A stretch of DNA of 64,000 nucleotides. Source: Planktosalinus sp963975935. Lineage in GTDB: Bacteria; Bacteroidota; Bacteroidia; Flavobacteriales; Flavobacteriaceae. Location: positions 50,913 to 114,912 of the forward strand of contig CAXBIQ010000010.1 of the NCBI GenBank assembly GCA_963975935.1, written 5' to 3'. Shown piece after piece: positions 9,029 through 17,008 of the stretch. How positions within the stretch are numbered: the first letter of the stretch is position 1; every line of letters starts with the position of its first letter. The notes under the pieces were generated by a model. The model was not told the DNA's origin and did no database searches. It saw only the letters and a list, made by a program, of their open reading frames with translations. The position numbers and the translations under genes were made by a program.

Positions 9029-9803
9029 AATATTAAAATACAGTTTTAAAGATCTTTCCCGCAGCCGCTGGAGTTATGTTTATTTTTTATTCTACCTGCT
9101 CCTGGGTTTTACGCTATTGTTTTTAAACAATGATCTTTCAGGCGCTGTCATCACGATGATGAATGTAATCATTGTTTTAGTACCGCTCATCGGGACCATT
9201 TTTGGGGTAATGTATTATTACGATTCCAAAGAATTCACGGAACTCCTCCTCGCCCAGCCCATCAAACGCAGCTCGATATTTCTGGGGCAGTACTTTGGCG
9301 TAGCCATTTCACTGGCTGCGAGTTTGGTTTTAGGCCTTGGTATTCCTTTTGTGGCTTATGGGCTCTTTCAGTCTGCAGCCATTTTTGAATTTACAATGCT
9401 TTTGATCACCGGTGTTTTCCTGACATTTATATTTACTGCACTGGCCTTTAACATCGCTTTGTCCAACGAAAACAAAATCAAAGGTTTTGGCTTTGCCATC
9501 TTGCTGTGGTTATTTCTGGCCGTGATTTATGATGGTATCTTTTTGATGGCATTGGTGCATTTTCAGGAATATCCCATCGATAAGTTTGCCCTGATTGCCA
9601 CCATGGGAAATCCCATTGACTTGTCGCGTATTCTCATTATTCTAAAACTCGATATCTCTGCACTTCTGGGATATACCGGAGCCGTGTTTAAAAACTTTTT
9701 CGGCACTTCTCTGGGAGCTATTCTCTCATTGGGAATGCTTTTCCTGTGGGTAATCTTACCCGTGTGGCGCATTTCCGCGAAAGCGAAAAAGAAAGACTTC
9801 TAA
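9021..9803 (+). CDS. nosY: NosY, ABC transporter permease for NosZ maturation
   Basis: A 260-residue protein with six predicted membrane helices, of the ABC-2 permease fold (N-terminal amphipathic segment KYSFKDLSRSRWSYVY, YYDSKEFTELLLAQPI loop). It forms the membrane part of the NosFY transporter and its start overlaps nosF. It is the last gene of the nos unit; repeat-rich non-coding DNA follows. Confidence 0.93.
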   Translation: MFKILKYSFKDLSRSRWSYVYFLFYLLLGFTLLFLNNDLSGAVITMMNVIIVLVPLIGTIFGVMYYYDSKEFTELLLAQPIKRSSIFLGQYFGVAISLAASLVLGLGIPFVAYGLFQSAAIFEFTMLLITGVFLTFIFTALAFNIALSNENKIKGFGFAILLWLFLAVIYDGIFLMALVHFQEYPIDKFALIATMGNPIDLSRILIILKLDISALLGYTGAVFKNFFGTSLGAILSLGMLFLWVILPVWRISAKAKKKDF

Positions 9804-9807
9804 TCAG

Positions 9808-9844
9808 CGCGGATTTCACGGATTTTGACGGATTGTACGGATTT
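9808..9844 (+). repeat. Degenerate short direct repeat, CGGATTT unit
   Basis: Four CGGATT words start at 9810, 9819, 9829 and 9838, so the period is 9-10 bases, immediately after the nosY stop. No hairpin or reading frame goes with them. The gap 9804-10031 otherwise holds only AT-rich DNA and the TCTAA repeats just before ric; I found no operator of the nos type in it. Confidence 0.6.
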
Positions 9845-9990
9845 ATTTGAATGCTTACCTCTTATGTAATAGTCAGTAACATCGTATACTTCTAACTTCG
9901 TACTTTTAAATTTGTACTTCCATTCCTCTTATGCGTTAAGTCATAAAATAAGACAACTCCATGAATGACCTTTACGAAGTAAAAAAGATA

Positions 9991-10026
9991 GATCTCATAT
10001 CTAATGTCTAAAATCTAATATCTAAA
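9991..10026 (+). repeat. TCTAA-word quasi-tandem repeat in front of ric
   Basis: Five CTAA or TCTAA-like words at 8-10 base spacing end 6 bases before the ric ATG. The 15-base segment at 10011-10025 is identical to the minus strand of 39554-39568, which lies just before ccoH. Confidence 0.6.
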
Positions 10027-10031
10027 GAATT

Positions 10032-10751
10032 ATGGAAACATTAAAACAAAAAACCGTCGCTGACATGGTTACCGAAAACATAAAAACCGCCCACATCTTT
10101 AAAAAACACGGCATTGACTTTTGCTGTGGCGGCGGCATTAGCATTGAACGTGCTTGCGAGAAAAAAGGGATTGATTATCAAATACTGGAAGAAGAGTTGC
10201 TTCAAGTGGGTAATAGTGACCGCGCTTACAACTACAAATCCTGGGCGCCTGATTTTCTCACAGACCATATTATAAATGTACATCATGTGTATGTGGAAGA
10301 GAATTTACCGCTATTACTTCAGTATTCAGACAAAGTGATGAAAGTTCACGGACATAACAACGAAGAACTGGTTGAAATAAACAATTTGGTGCGCACTGTG
10401 GCCGGTGAACTCGCCAGTCATATGAAAAAAGAAGAACTGATCCTGTTTCCGTTTATCAAAAAAATGGTTGCTGCACAAAAAGAAGGCATCACCCTGCCCC
10501 GTCCACCCTTTGGAACCGTTGACAGCCCTATTGCCATGATGGAAGAAGAACACGATGCTGCCGGTGAACTCTTCCGTGAGATTGCAGAACTTACTTCCGG
10601 ATATACTCCCCCGGAGCATGCCTGTAATACCTACAGAGCTTTTTATGCCAAACTGGAAGAATTTGAAAACGACCTCCACCTGCACGTGCACCTGGAAAAC
10701 AATATCCTGTTTCCCAAAGCCAAACAAATGGAGAAATCTGTTATTAAATGA
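10032..10751 (+). CDS. ric: RIC/ScdA/YtfE-family di-iron Fe-S repair protein
   Basis: The N-terminal ScdA_N domain (about 4-60) carries the diagnostic H-G-I-D-F-C-C-G-G-G motif. The hemerythrin-like domain (about 80-235) supplies the iron-binding His/Glu set (HHVYVE, HGHNNEE, ELASHMKKEE, EEEHDAAGE, HLHVHLENNILFP). The family repairs iron-sulfur clusters damaged by NO or oxidants and can release iron or reduce NO. It stands alone between the nos unit and nrdJ, with a terminator after it. Confidence 0.94.
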   Translation: METLKQKTVADMVTENIKTAHIFKKHGIDFCCGGGISIERACEKKGIDYQILEEELLQVGNSDRAYNYKSWAPDFLTDHIINVHHVYVEENLPLLLQYSDKVMKVHGHNNEELVEINNLVRTVAGELASHMKKEELILFPFIKKMVAAQKEGITLPRPPFGTVDSPIAMMEEEHDAAGELFREIAELTSGYTPPEHACNTYRAFYAKLEEFENDLHLHVHLENNILFPKAKQMEKSVIK

Positions 10752-10825
10752 AAGAAAAAAAATATTAAAAGAACATTCTTTTTGTGATTATATGATGGTT
10801 AGTGTTTAAGCAAAAAGAATAAAGG

Positions 10826-10860
10826 CAAAGGCAGGGTGTAAACCTTGCCTTTGTATTTTT
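10826..10860 (+). terminator. Intrinsic terminator after ric
   Basis: The stem CAAAGGCA / TGCCTTTG (10826-10833 with 10846-10853), extended inward by GGT/ACC, is followed by TATTTTT. The remaining bases to 10977 are an AT-rich leader for nrdJ with a weak -7-like AAACTTTG near 10882; I see no cobalamin riboswitch fold. Confidence 0.8.
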
Positions 10861-10977
10861 AAAAATAGGGTATTTTTTGTTGAAAACTTTGTTAATAGTT
10901 ATTTAAGATATTTTTATCTTTTATTCATTTAATACCTAATTTTAAAATCGAGTTGCTAATCTTAAAACTTTAAAATT

Positions 10978-12828
10978 ATGGAAATGAATCAGGAAATACT
11001 CTCAGACATTGTTGTTCATATGAAATATGCCCGCTACCTTCCCGAGCAAAACCGACGGGAAGTTTGGCCGGAAATATGTGACCGTTATGAAAACATGATG
11101 TTGGAAAAATATCCCGGGCTCACAACTCAAATCATAGAACATATGAAACGGGTGCGTGATAAAAAGGTGTTGCCCTCTATGCGCGCGATGCAATTCGCAG
11201 GCCCGGCCATCAATCGGAATCATAGTCGTATTTACAACTGTGCGTATTTACCTGTGGACGATATTTATGCATTTTCAGAAACCATGTTTCTTTTACTGGG
11301 AGGTACCGGAGTGGGCTATTCGGTTCAAAAGCACCACGTCGCTAATTTACCTCCCATCAAAAAAGGACAAAAACGAAGAAAATTTTTAGTAGGAGATAGC
11401 CTGGAAGGTTGGGCAGATGCAGTCAAAGTATTGTTAAAATACTATTTTGGCATTCACGAGTCAAAACCCGATTTTGATTTTTCAGACATTCGGCCGAAAG
11501 GGAGCCGCCTCGTCACTGCCGGCGGAAAAGCACCCGGTCCCGAACCCCTGAAAATCTGCATTGCCCACCTTTCAGCTATTTTAGATCGAAAACAAAACGG
11601 AGAACAACTCACTCCGTTAGAATGCCATGACATGATGTGCCACATCGCCAATGCTGTACTGGCCGGTGGAATTCGCCGCTCAGCGATGATCGCCCTTTTC
11701 TCTCACAACGATGAGGATATGCTTACCTGCAAATTTGGTCCCTGGTGGGAATTGAATGAACAACGTGGGCGTGCCAACAATTCAGCGGTTTTGCACCGTG
11801 AAAGCATTACCGAAACTGAGTTTTTTGACCTCTGGAAAAAAATAGAATTGAGCGGCAGCGGTGAACCCGGATTTTATTTCACCAACAACATCGACTGGGG
11901 TACCAATCCCTGTTGTGAAATTGCCTTACGTCCATTCCAGTTTTGTAATCTTTGTGAAGTAAACGTCAGCAATATTGAAAACCAACAAGACCTCAATGAA
12001 CGCGTGGCAACAGCTGCTTTCCTGGGAACACTTCAGGCCGGGTTTACTAATTTCCACTACCTGCGTGAAAAATGGAAAACACATACTGAAAAAGATGCCC
12101 TCATCGGTGTGGGTATGACCGGAATTGCTTCAGGAAAACTCGACACACTCAACCTCGATGAAGCTGCTCGGGTTGTCAGGAAAGTTAATGAAGAAGTAGC
12201 TATACAAATTGACATCAACATCGCAGCCCGAACCACCACCATCAAACCATCGGGAACTACTTCGCTGGTATTGGGTACTTCATCGGGTATTCACGCCTGG
12301 CACAACAAGTACTACATCCGTCGCATTCGTATTGGTAAAGATGAAGCACTTTGCAGGTATTTAACCGAACACCATCCCGAATTGATAGAACAAGATTTGC
12401 TCAACTCCAAACAGATGATCGTCTGTATCCCTCAAAATGCACCGGAAGGAGCCATCACCCGTCACGAAGACACGATGGATCTATTGAAACGCATTGCCAA
12501 ATTCAACGAGCAATGGATTAAAAAAGGATATCGCAATGGTGAAAATGACAACAACGTTTCCGCAACTGTTTCTATTAAACCCAATGAATGGGGTATAGTC
12601 GGCGAATGGATGTGGCACAATAAATCCTCATACAATGGGCTAAGTGTGCTTCCTTTTGACAACGGAAACTACCAACAAGCTCCTTTTACTGATATAACCA
12701 AAGAAGAATTTCAAAAAATGGAGTCCAAACTTCACACCATTGACCTGCGCAACGTCATGGAATTTGAAGACGACACCGACCTTAAAGCCGAAGCTGCCTG
12801 TGCCGGTGGCGGATGTGCTGTGGTATAA
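10978..12828 (+). CDS. nrdJ: Adenosylcobalamin-dependent (class II) ribonucleotide reductase
   Basis: It makes deoxyribonucleotides using a B12-generated thiyl radical, so needs neither O2 nor a glycyl radical. The finger-loop region NPCCEIALRPFQFCNLCEVN (about 310) holds the radical-forming cysteine. An N-terminal substrate-site cysteine lies in IYNCAYLP. A C-terminal CxxxxC redox pair (CAGGGC) recharges the active site. At 616 residues it is short for class II enzymes, in the compact range without an ATP-cone. No B12 riboswitch precedes it. Context suggests growth at low oxygen. Some related proteins are annotated as recombinases; the motifs here favour the reductase. Confidence 0.85.
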   Translation: MEMNQEILSDIVVHMKYARYLPEQNRREVWPEICDRYENMMLEKYPGLTTQIIEHMKRVRDKKVLPSMRAMQFAGPAINRNHSRIYNCAYLPVDDIYAFSETMFLLLGGTGVGYSVQKHHVANLPPIKKGQKRRKFLVGDSLEGWADAVKVLLKYYFGIHESKPDFDFSDIRPKGSRLVTAGGKAPGPEPLKICIAHLSAILDRKQNGEQLTPLECHDMMCHIANAVLAGGIRRSAMIALFSHNDEDMLTCKFGPWWELNEQRGRANNSAVLHRESITETEFFDLWKKIELSGSGEPGFYFTNNIDWGTNPCCEIALRPFQFCNLCEVNVSNIENQQDLNERVATAAFLGTLQAGFTNFHYLREKWKTHTEKDALIGVGMTGIASGKLDTLNLDEAARVVRKVNEEVAIQIDINIAARTTTIKPSGTTSLVLGTSSGIHAWHNKYYIRRIRIGKDEALCRYLTEHHPELIEQDLLNSKQMIVCIPQNAPEGAITRHEDTMDLLKRIAKFNEQWIKKGYRNGENDNNVSATVSIKPNEWGIVGEWMWHNKSSYNGLSVLPFDNGNYQQAPFTDITKEEFQKMESKLHTIDLRNVMEFEDDTDLKAEAACAGGGCAVV

Positions 12829-12843
12829 CCTAAACTGCAAATA

Positions 12844-12895
12844 TCAAATTCCAAATTCTAAGGCAGTTAAAGTCTATTTGGGATTTGGAATTTGA
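12844..12895 (+). terminator. Long inverted repeat after nrdJ
   Basis: A perfect 13-bp inverted repeat (TCAAATTCCAAAT at 12844-12856 with 12883-12895) encloses a 26-base loop and is followed by T-rich DNA to 12916. It can end nrdJ transcription; it also lies just upstream of the Rrf2-gene promoter and could be a binding site. Confidence 0.55.
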
Positions 12896-12917
12896 GTTTT
12901 GGAATTTTATTTTTTCG

Positions 12918-12925
12918 TACGTTTG
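12918..12925 (+). promoter_or_regulatory. -7 box of the Rrf2 regulator gene
   Basis: TACGTTTG matches TAnnTTTG exactly and ends 5 bases before the ATG at 12931. Transcription would begin at or within a few bases of that ATG, so the message may be leaderless. It excludes any upstream start in the same frame. Confidence 0.6.
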
Positions 12926-12930
12926 TATCT

Positions 12931-13365
12931 ATGTTTTCAAAAGCCTGTGAATACGGCATCAGAGCCACACTGCATATCGCTGCACAATCGCTGCAAGGCA
13001 AGCGCGTAGTGCTGCCTGAAATAGCAAACGCCATCGATTCACCGGAGCCCTTTACAGCCAAAATCTTACAACAACTTGCCAAAAACAAGCTTGTAAAATC
13101 TAACAAAGGACCCAATGGCGGCTTTTCCATTTCAGAAAAGGATATGGAACGCATTAAGCTCAAAGATTTGGTGTTGGCTATTGATGGTGAAGGGCTATTT
13201 ACGGAATGTGGACTCGGCTTAAAAACTTGTAATGAACATGCCCCCTGCCCCATTCATCATACTTATAAACCCATACGCACCCAAATTATCACAATGTTGG
13301 AAAATACTTCATTAAAAACACTTTCAGTACAACTGGAAGCCGGGGATGCGGTTTTGAAGGTTTAA
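12931..13365 (+). CDS. Rrf2-family Fe-S transcription regulator, NsrR/IscR-like
   Basis: A 144-residue winged-helix protein with the Rrf2 opening MFSKACEYGIRA and helix-turn-helix around 28-60. Three cysteines C93-x6-C100-x5-C106 would hold a [2Fe-2S] or [4Fe-4S] cluster, as in NsrR and IscR (which use CX5CX5C or close). Sitting between nrdJ/ric and the nad-nor operon, it is a good candidate NO sensor controlling these genes. That target assignment is inference. The ATG at 12931 is chosen because the family begins there and a -7 box precedes it. Confidence 0.88.
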   Translation: MFSKACEYGIRATLHIAAQSLQGKRVVLPEIANAIDSPEPFTAKILQQLAKNKLVKSNKGPNGGFSISEKDMERIKLKDLVLAIDGEGLFTECGLGLKTCNEHAPCPIHHTYKPIRTQIITMLENTSLKTLSVQLEAGDAVLKV

Positions 13366-13460
13366 TTAAGATTCCCCACTCATTAGCTCTGGCAGTATTA
13401 GTAATTTCTTTAATTTATTACTGCCTTACTTTTTCAACAAAACTTCTTCAATGACAATCT

Positions 13461-13955
13461 TCAATCATCGTCAGTTTTAATTTTCTTTTGAAACTCTTGT
13501 TGATTAGTTGTTCCATCGGCGCGTATTTCAGAGTGTCTGATTTCACCTCCACTAGTTCCCACATCATTTGCAGCAAATGCAGCAGATATAACAAGAAGAA
13601 TGACCAATATATACCCATAAACTTCCAATTTCATTTTTTTGATTGCTAAAAACAGCGTGACTAATGAAATTCCACCTAAAACAAGGATCATAATCAAGAA
13701 TAATTCTGCTGCATCTTCGTGTGTTTCTATATATTGCTCACTAATATCGGGTAAGTTTTCTACAGCACGCTCTGCTCCCTCACCGGTATAATTTACAATT
13801 ATTGCCATAATTGCACTAAAAATAAAAATTCCCAAAGCAGTTGCTTTTATTTGTGACTTTTTCAATAAAAAACCAAACAATAATACAAGAGCCCCAATTG
13901 CTAGACCAATTAACGGAAAATGGTTTAATGCCAGATGTAAATGTAAATCGCTCAT
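13461..13955 (-). CDS. Four-helix membrane protein, DUF2231-like
   Basis: A 164-residue protein with four predicted membrane helices: about 13-30, 36-56, 85-105 and 112-130. A His-rich start (HLHLALNHFPLIG) and a GEGAERAVE...HEDAAEL loop between helices two and three resemble DUF2231-type proteins, where paired histidines may bind haem. The tail (140-164) is hydrophilic. It is transcribed away from nadA. No function is known; its location next to respiratory genes suggests a redox role, which is only inference. Confidence 0.6.
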   Translation of the reverse strand: MSDLHLHLALNHFPLIGLAIGALVLLFGFLLKKSQIKATALGIFIFSAIMAIIVNYTGEGAERAVENLPDISEQYIETHEDAAELFLIMILVLGGISLVTLFLAIKKMKLEVYGYILVILLVISAAFAANDVGTSGGEIRHSEIRADGTTNQQEFQKKIKTDDD

Positions 13956-14118
13956 AATTATATATATTTTTTTTATAATCTATAGTATTTTCCTTCAAGT
14001 TGGCTTCAAACCATTTGATTCCATTAATGAGTCTTGTTAAAAAAGAAATAACAATCTCAAAGCATCTATAAAGATAGTAATAATTTTATTAAAAGATAAA
14101 AAGGTCTTTATTTATTCT

Positions 14119-14126
14119 TATCTTTG
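14119..14126 (+). promoter_or_regulatory. -7 box of the nadA-norB operon
   Basis: TATCTTTG is an exact TAnnTTTG match, 15 bases before the nadA ATG. No TATGAC-N4-GTCATA operator occurs in 13956-14141, so control differs from the nos and cco units. Confidence 0.65.
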
Positions 14127-14141
14127 CCAAAATAGAATATT

Positions 14142-15080
14142 ATGGTAGACAGACCTTATTATATTAGGAAAGAAATCAATCGGTTGCGCAAAGAAAAAAA
14201 CGCAATCATACTCGCTCATTATTACCAGGACGAGGCCATACAGGACGTGGCAGATTTTGTGGGTGACAGTCTGGAACTGGCACGAAAAGCAGCAGAAACC
14301 GAAGCCGAAATCATCGTTTTTGCGGGCGTCTATTTTATGGCGGAAACAGCCAAAATCCTCAATCCGCATAAAAAAGTACTTCTTCCTGACCTTCTGGCTG
14401 GCTGTTCCCTGGCTGACGGATGTTTGCCGGATAATTTTGCAGCGTTCAAAGCCAAGTACCCCAACCATAAAGTGGTGACTTATATCAACACCTCAGCCGA
14501 TATCAAAGCAATGAGTGACTATGTGTGTACCTCTTCCAATGCTGAAAAAATCATTCGTTCCATACCTGAAGACCAACCCCTTATTTTCGCTCCCGATAAA
14601 AACCTGGGTGCATACTTAAACAAAGTCACCGGTAGAGATATGGTGCTGTGGGAGGGCAGTTGTATTGTACACGAAGCTTTCTCATTAGAAAAACTCATTG
14701 ACTTGGTGGTAGAAAATTCGGGTGCAAAAATTGTAGCCCATCCCGAGTCAGAAGATGCTGTTCTGCGCATTGCTCACTCCATTGGTTCGACATCTCAGAT
14801 GCGTAATTTCATCAAAAACAGTCCGGCTGATACGTTTATCGTTGCTACCGAAGTGGGTATTTTGCATCAGCTCAGCAAGGATGTGCCTGACAAAAAACTC
14901 ATTCCAGCTCCCTCACGGGAAGACAACAGCTGTGCCTGCAGTGAATGTGCCTTTATGAAAATGAATACCCTTGAAAAAGTATACCGTTGCCTGCGTGATG
15001 AAACTCCCGAAGTGTACGTTGAAAGTTCCTTGGCAGCGGAAGCCCTGAAACCCATTGAAAAAATGCTTCAACTGTCTTAA
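14142..15080 (+). CDS. nadA: Quinolinate synthase A
   Basis: NadA condenses iminoaspartate with dihydroxyacetone phosphate to quinolinate in de novo NAD synthesis, using an O2- and NO-sensitive [4Fe-4S] cluster. The protein has 312 residues. Expected features are present: LAHYYQ near residue 25, the conserved GDS (VGDSLELA), a cluster cysteine in LAGCSLAD, a second in the YVCTSSNA region, and the late CACSECAFMKMNTLEK segment. It is the first gene of a run of six on this strand; nadB starts 2 bases after it. Confidence 0.95.
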   Translation: MVDRPYYIRKEINRLRKEKNAIILAHYYQDEAIQDVADFVGDSLELARKAAETEAEIIVFAGVYFMAETAKILNPHKKVLLPDLLAGCSLADGCLPDNFAAFKAKYPNHKVVTYINTSADIKAMSDYVCTSSNAEKIIRSIPEDQPLIFAPDKNLGAYLNKVTGRDMVLWEGSCIVHEAFSLEKLIDLVVENSGAKIVAHPESEDAVLRIAHSIGSTSQMRNFIKNSPADTFIVATEVGILHQLSKDVPDKKLIPAPSREDNSCACSECAFMKMNTLEKVYRCLRDETPEVYVESSLAAEALKPIEKMLQLS

Positions 15081-15082
15081 TT

Positions 15083-16567
15083 ATGCAAACCGATGTATTA
15101 ATCATAGGTTCGGGAATTGCTGGATTGGCTTTTGCCATTAAGCTGGCTGAACGCAAACCCAAAACCGATATCGTCCTGGTCACCAAAGCCGACCGCTTTG
15201 AAAGCAATACCAAATATGCCCAAGGCGGCATTGCTGCCGTCATGGACAACATCCATAGCAGTTTTGAATCCCATATAAGCGATACCCTCAAAGCCGGCAA
15301 AGGATTTTCTAATATCCAAACGGTGCGCATGGTAGTTGAAAAAGCCCCCAAACGGCTTCAGGAATTAATTACCTGGGGAACCCCATTTGACAAAACTCCT
15401 GATGGAGACTGGGATTATGGCCTGGAAGGTGGTCACAGTGTGGCGCGCATCCTGCATCACAAAGACCAAACCGGACTGGCACTTGAAAAAGCCTTGCTGC
15501 AACAACTCAGACGGTTTAAAAACATTCGGTTTCAAACAGAATTATTTGCTACAGACTTAATCGTTCAAGACAAGCATTGTTATGGTACTCGCTTTTTGGA
15601 TAAAAACGAACAGACGTTTTCAATTTTATCTAAAATTACTTACCTGGCTACCGGTGGCAGCGGACAAGTATTTTCCAAAACCACCAACCCGCTCATCGCT
15701 ACCGGCGACGGCCTTGCGATGGCATCCCGTGCCGGAGCTGTGATTGACAAGATGGCATTTTATCAATTTCACCCAACCGCACTGGTTACACCAAACAATC
15801 CGATGTTTCTCATAACCGAAGCTTTAAGGGGTTTTGGCGCCTACCTTATCAATCACAAAGGGGAACGCTTTGTATTTAAATATCACCCTGAAGGCGAACT
15901 CGCCACCCGGGATATCATCAGTGAAGCCATCTTTAAGGAAATGCAAAAATCAGGTCAAGATCAAGTTTGGCTGGATTGTCGCCATCTCGAGAAGGAAGCA
16001 CTCCAATCTCATTTTCCAAACATCATTCTGCAGTGTAAAAAACAAGGAATCAACCTCTTTAAAGAACTTATTCCTGTGGCTCCTGCCGCGCATTATCAAT
16101 GCGGCGGTATTAAAGTAAACAGTCAGGGGAAGACATCTATAAAGGCTTTATATGCCAATGGCGAATGTGCATCTACAGGACTTCATGGTGCTAACCGTCT
16201 TGCCTCTAATTCGCTGCTGGAAGCGGTGGTGTTTGCTCACGAAGCTGCATTGAGTGTGACTGCTGAACTCAATCAGCACAAATCAATACCTCCTTTTAGC
16301 GAAAGCGAAATATCAGTTTCGCAAAAACCTGTTGTCTCTTCAGAAAAAATAAATCATTTAAGAACTAACCTTCAGGAGCTGATGTATCGGTTTTATCTGA
16401 ATAAAAGTTTGGAAATGTCCCTGAAACCCTTTAGTGCTGAAGTTGATGTTTTATTATCAAAAATAAAGAGCCTTTCTGTGGCCCATAAACCGACGCAATC
16501 GTTGTGGGAACTGCAAAACATGGCCGAAACAGCCCGATTAATTATCAACGACACACTTTATGAATAA
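15083..16567 (+). CDS. nadB: L-aspartate oxidase
   Basis: This FAD flavoprotein oxidises L-aspartate to iminoaspartate, the substrate of NadA. It begins with a dinucleotide-binding fold (DVLIIGSGIAGLAFA). The fumarate-reductase-like active-site region includes KYAQGGIA, the Arg-containing ALRGFGAYLI stretch and the HGANRLASNSLLEA motif. It can use fumarate or O2 as acceptor, which suits a cell that switches to anoxia. Its stop overlaps the norC start by 8 bases, so NAD synthesis and NO reductase look co-translated. Confidence 0.96.
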   Translation: MQTDVLIIGSGIAGLAFAIKLAERKPKTDIVLVTKADRFESNTKYAQGGIAAVMDNIHSSFESHISDTLKAGKGFSNIQTVRMVVEKAPKRLQELITWGTPFDKTPDGDWDYGLEGGHSVARILHHKDQTGLALEKALLQQLRRFKNIRFQTELFATDLIVQDKHCYGTRFLDKNEQTFSILSKITYLATGGSGQVFSKTTNPLIATGDGLAMASRAGAVIDKMAFYQFHPTALVTPNNPMFLITEALRGFGAYLINHKGERFVFKYHPEGELATRDIISEAIFKEMQKSGQDQVWLDCRHLEKEALQSHFPNIILQCKKQGINLFKELIPVAPAAHYQCGGIKVNSQGKTSIKALYANGECASTGLHGANRLASNSLLEAVVFAHEAALSVTAELNQHKSIPPFSESEISVSQKPVVSSEKINHLRTNLQELMYRFYLNKSLEMSLKPFSAEVDVLLSKIKSLSVAHKPTQSLWELQNMAETARLIINDTLYE

Positions 16568-16964
16568 ATGGATTTCCATAACATTTGTGTTGCTGAGTGC
16601 AGTATTTTTGTTGTTCTCATGGAATATTTATCAGGATGAAGCGGTCTACGAAAAGAAACCGGCAGACTATGATGCCGAAATGCAAAAGCAAGGTCGTTTG
16701 GTGTGGCAAAAATACAATTGTCATGTGTGTCATCAACTTTATGGTCTTGGAGGTTTTCTGGGACCTGATTTAACCAATGTATCTGAAAAAGGATTTTATT
16801 ATGTGGATGCTTTCCTAAAAAACGGAGCGGCTTCCATGCCACCAATTGATTTAACCGAAGAACAAACCAAACAGTTATTTGAATTCCTAAAAGCCACAAA
16901 TGCTAGTGGTTCCTCCAATCCGAAGGATTATAGAAAGCTGTGGAACGGCATGATTGAGCAATAA
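16560..16964 (+). CDS. norC: Nitric oxide reductase cytochrome c subunit
   Basis: A 134-residue membrane-anchored cytochrome c: one N-terminal helix (about 4-24), then haem site C54-H-V-C57-H58, the NorC-like LYGLGGFLGPDLTNVSEKG stretch and a Met ligand in ASMPP. It passes electrons to NorB in the inner membrane. The ATG lies inside the end of nadB (ATGA-type overlap). Confidence 0.93.
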   Translation: MNKWISITFVLLSAVFLLFSWNIYQDEAVYEKKPADYDAEMQKQGRLVWQKYNCHVCHQLYGLGGFLGPDLTNVSEKGFYYVDAFLKNGAASMPPIDLTEEQTKQLFEFLKATNASGSSNPKDYRKLWNGMIEQ

Positions 16965-17008
16965 GTTTTTGAGTAAAAATAGTACTTCGTGATTTTCTGA
17001 AGAACTTT

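Noticed and set aside
9966..9977. TGAC half-site before ric
   Set aside because: The second arm (ACGA) does not match GTCA and no -7 box lies 33 bp downstream.
10861..10977. Possible cobalamin riboswitch before the B12-dependent reductase
   Set aside because: The leader is short, very AT-rich and lacks the conserved B12-box; no fold of the needed size is possible.
10978..12828. Anaerobic class III ribonucleotide reductase
   Set aside because: No glycyl-radical motif at the C-terminus and no activase gene; the CxxxxC end and NPCCEI loop fit class II.
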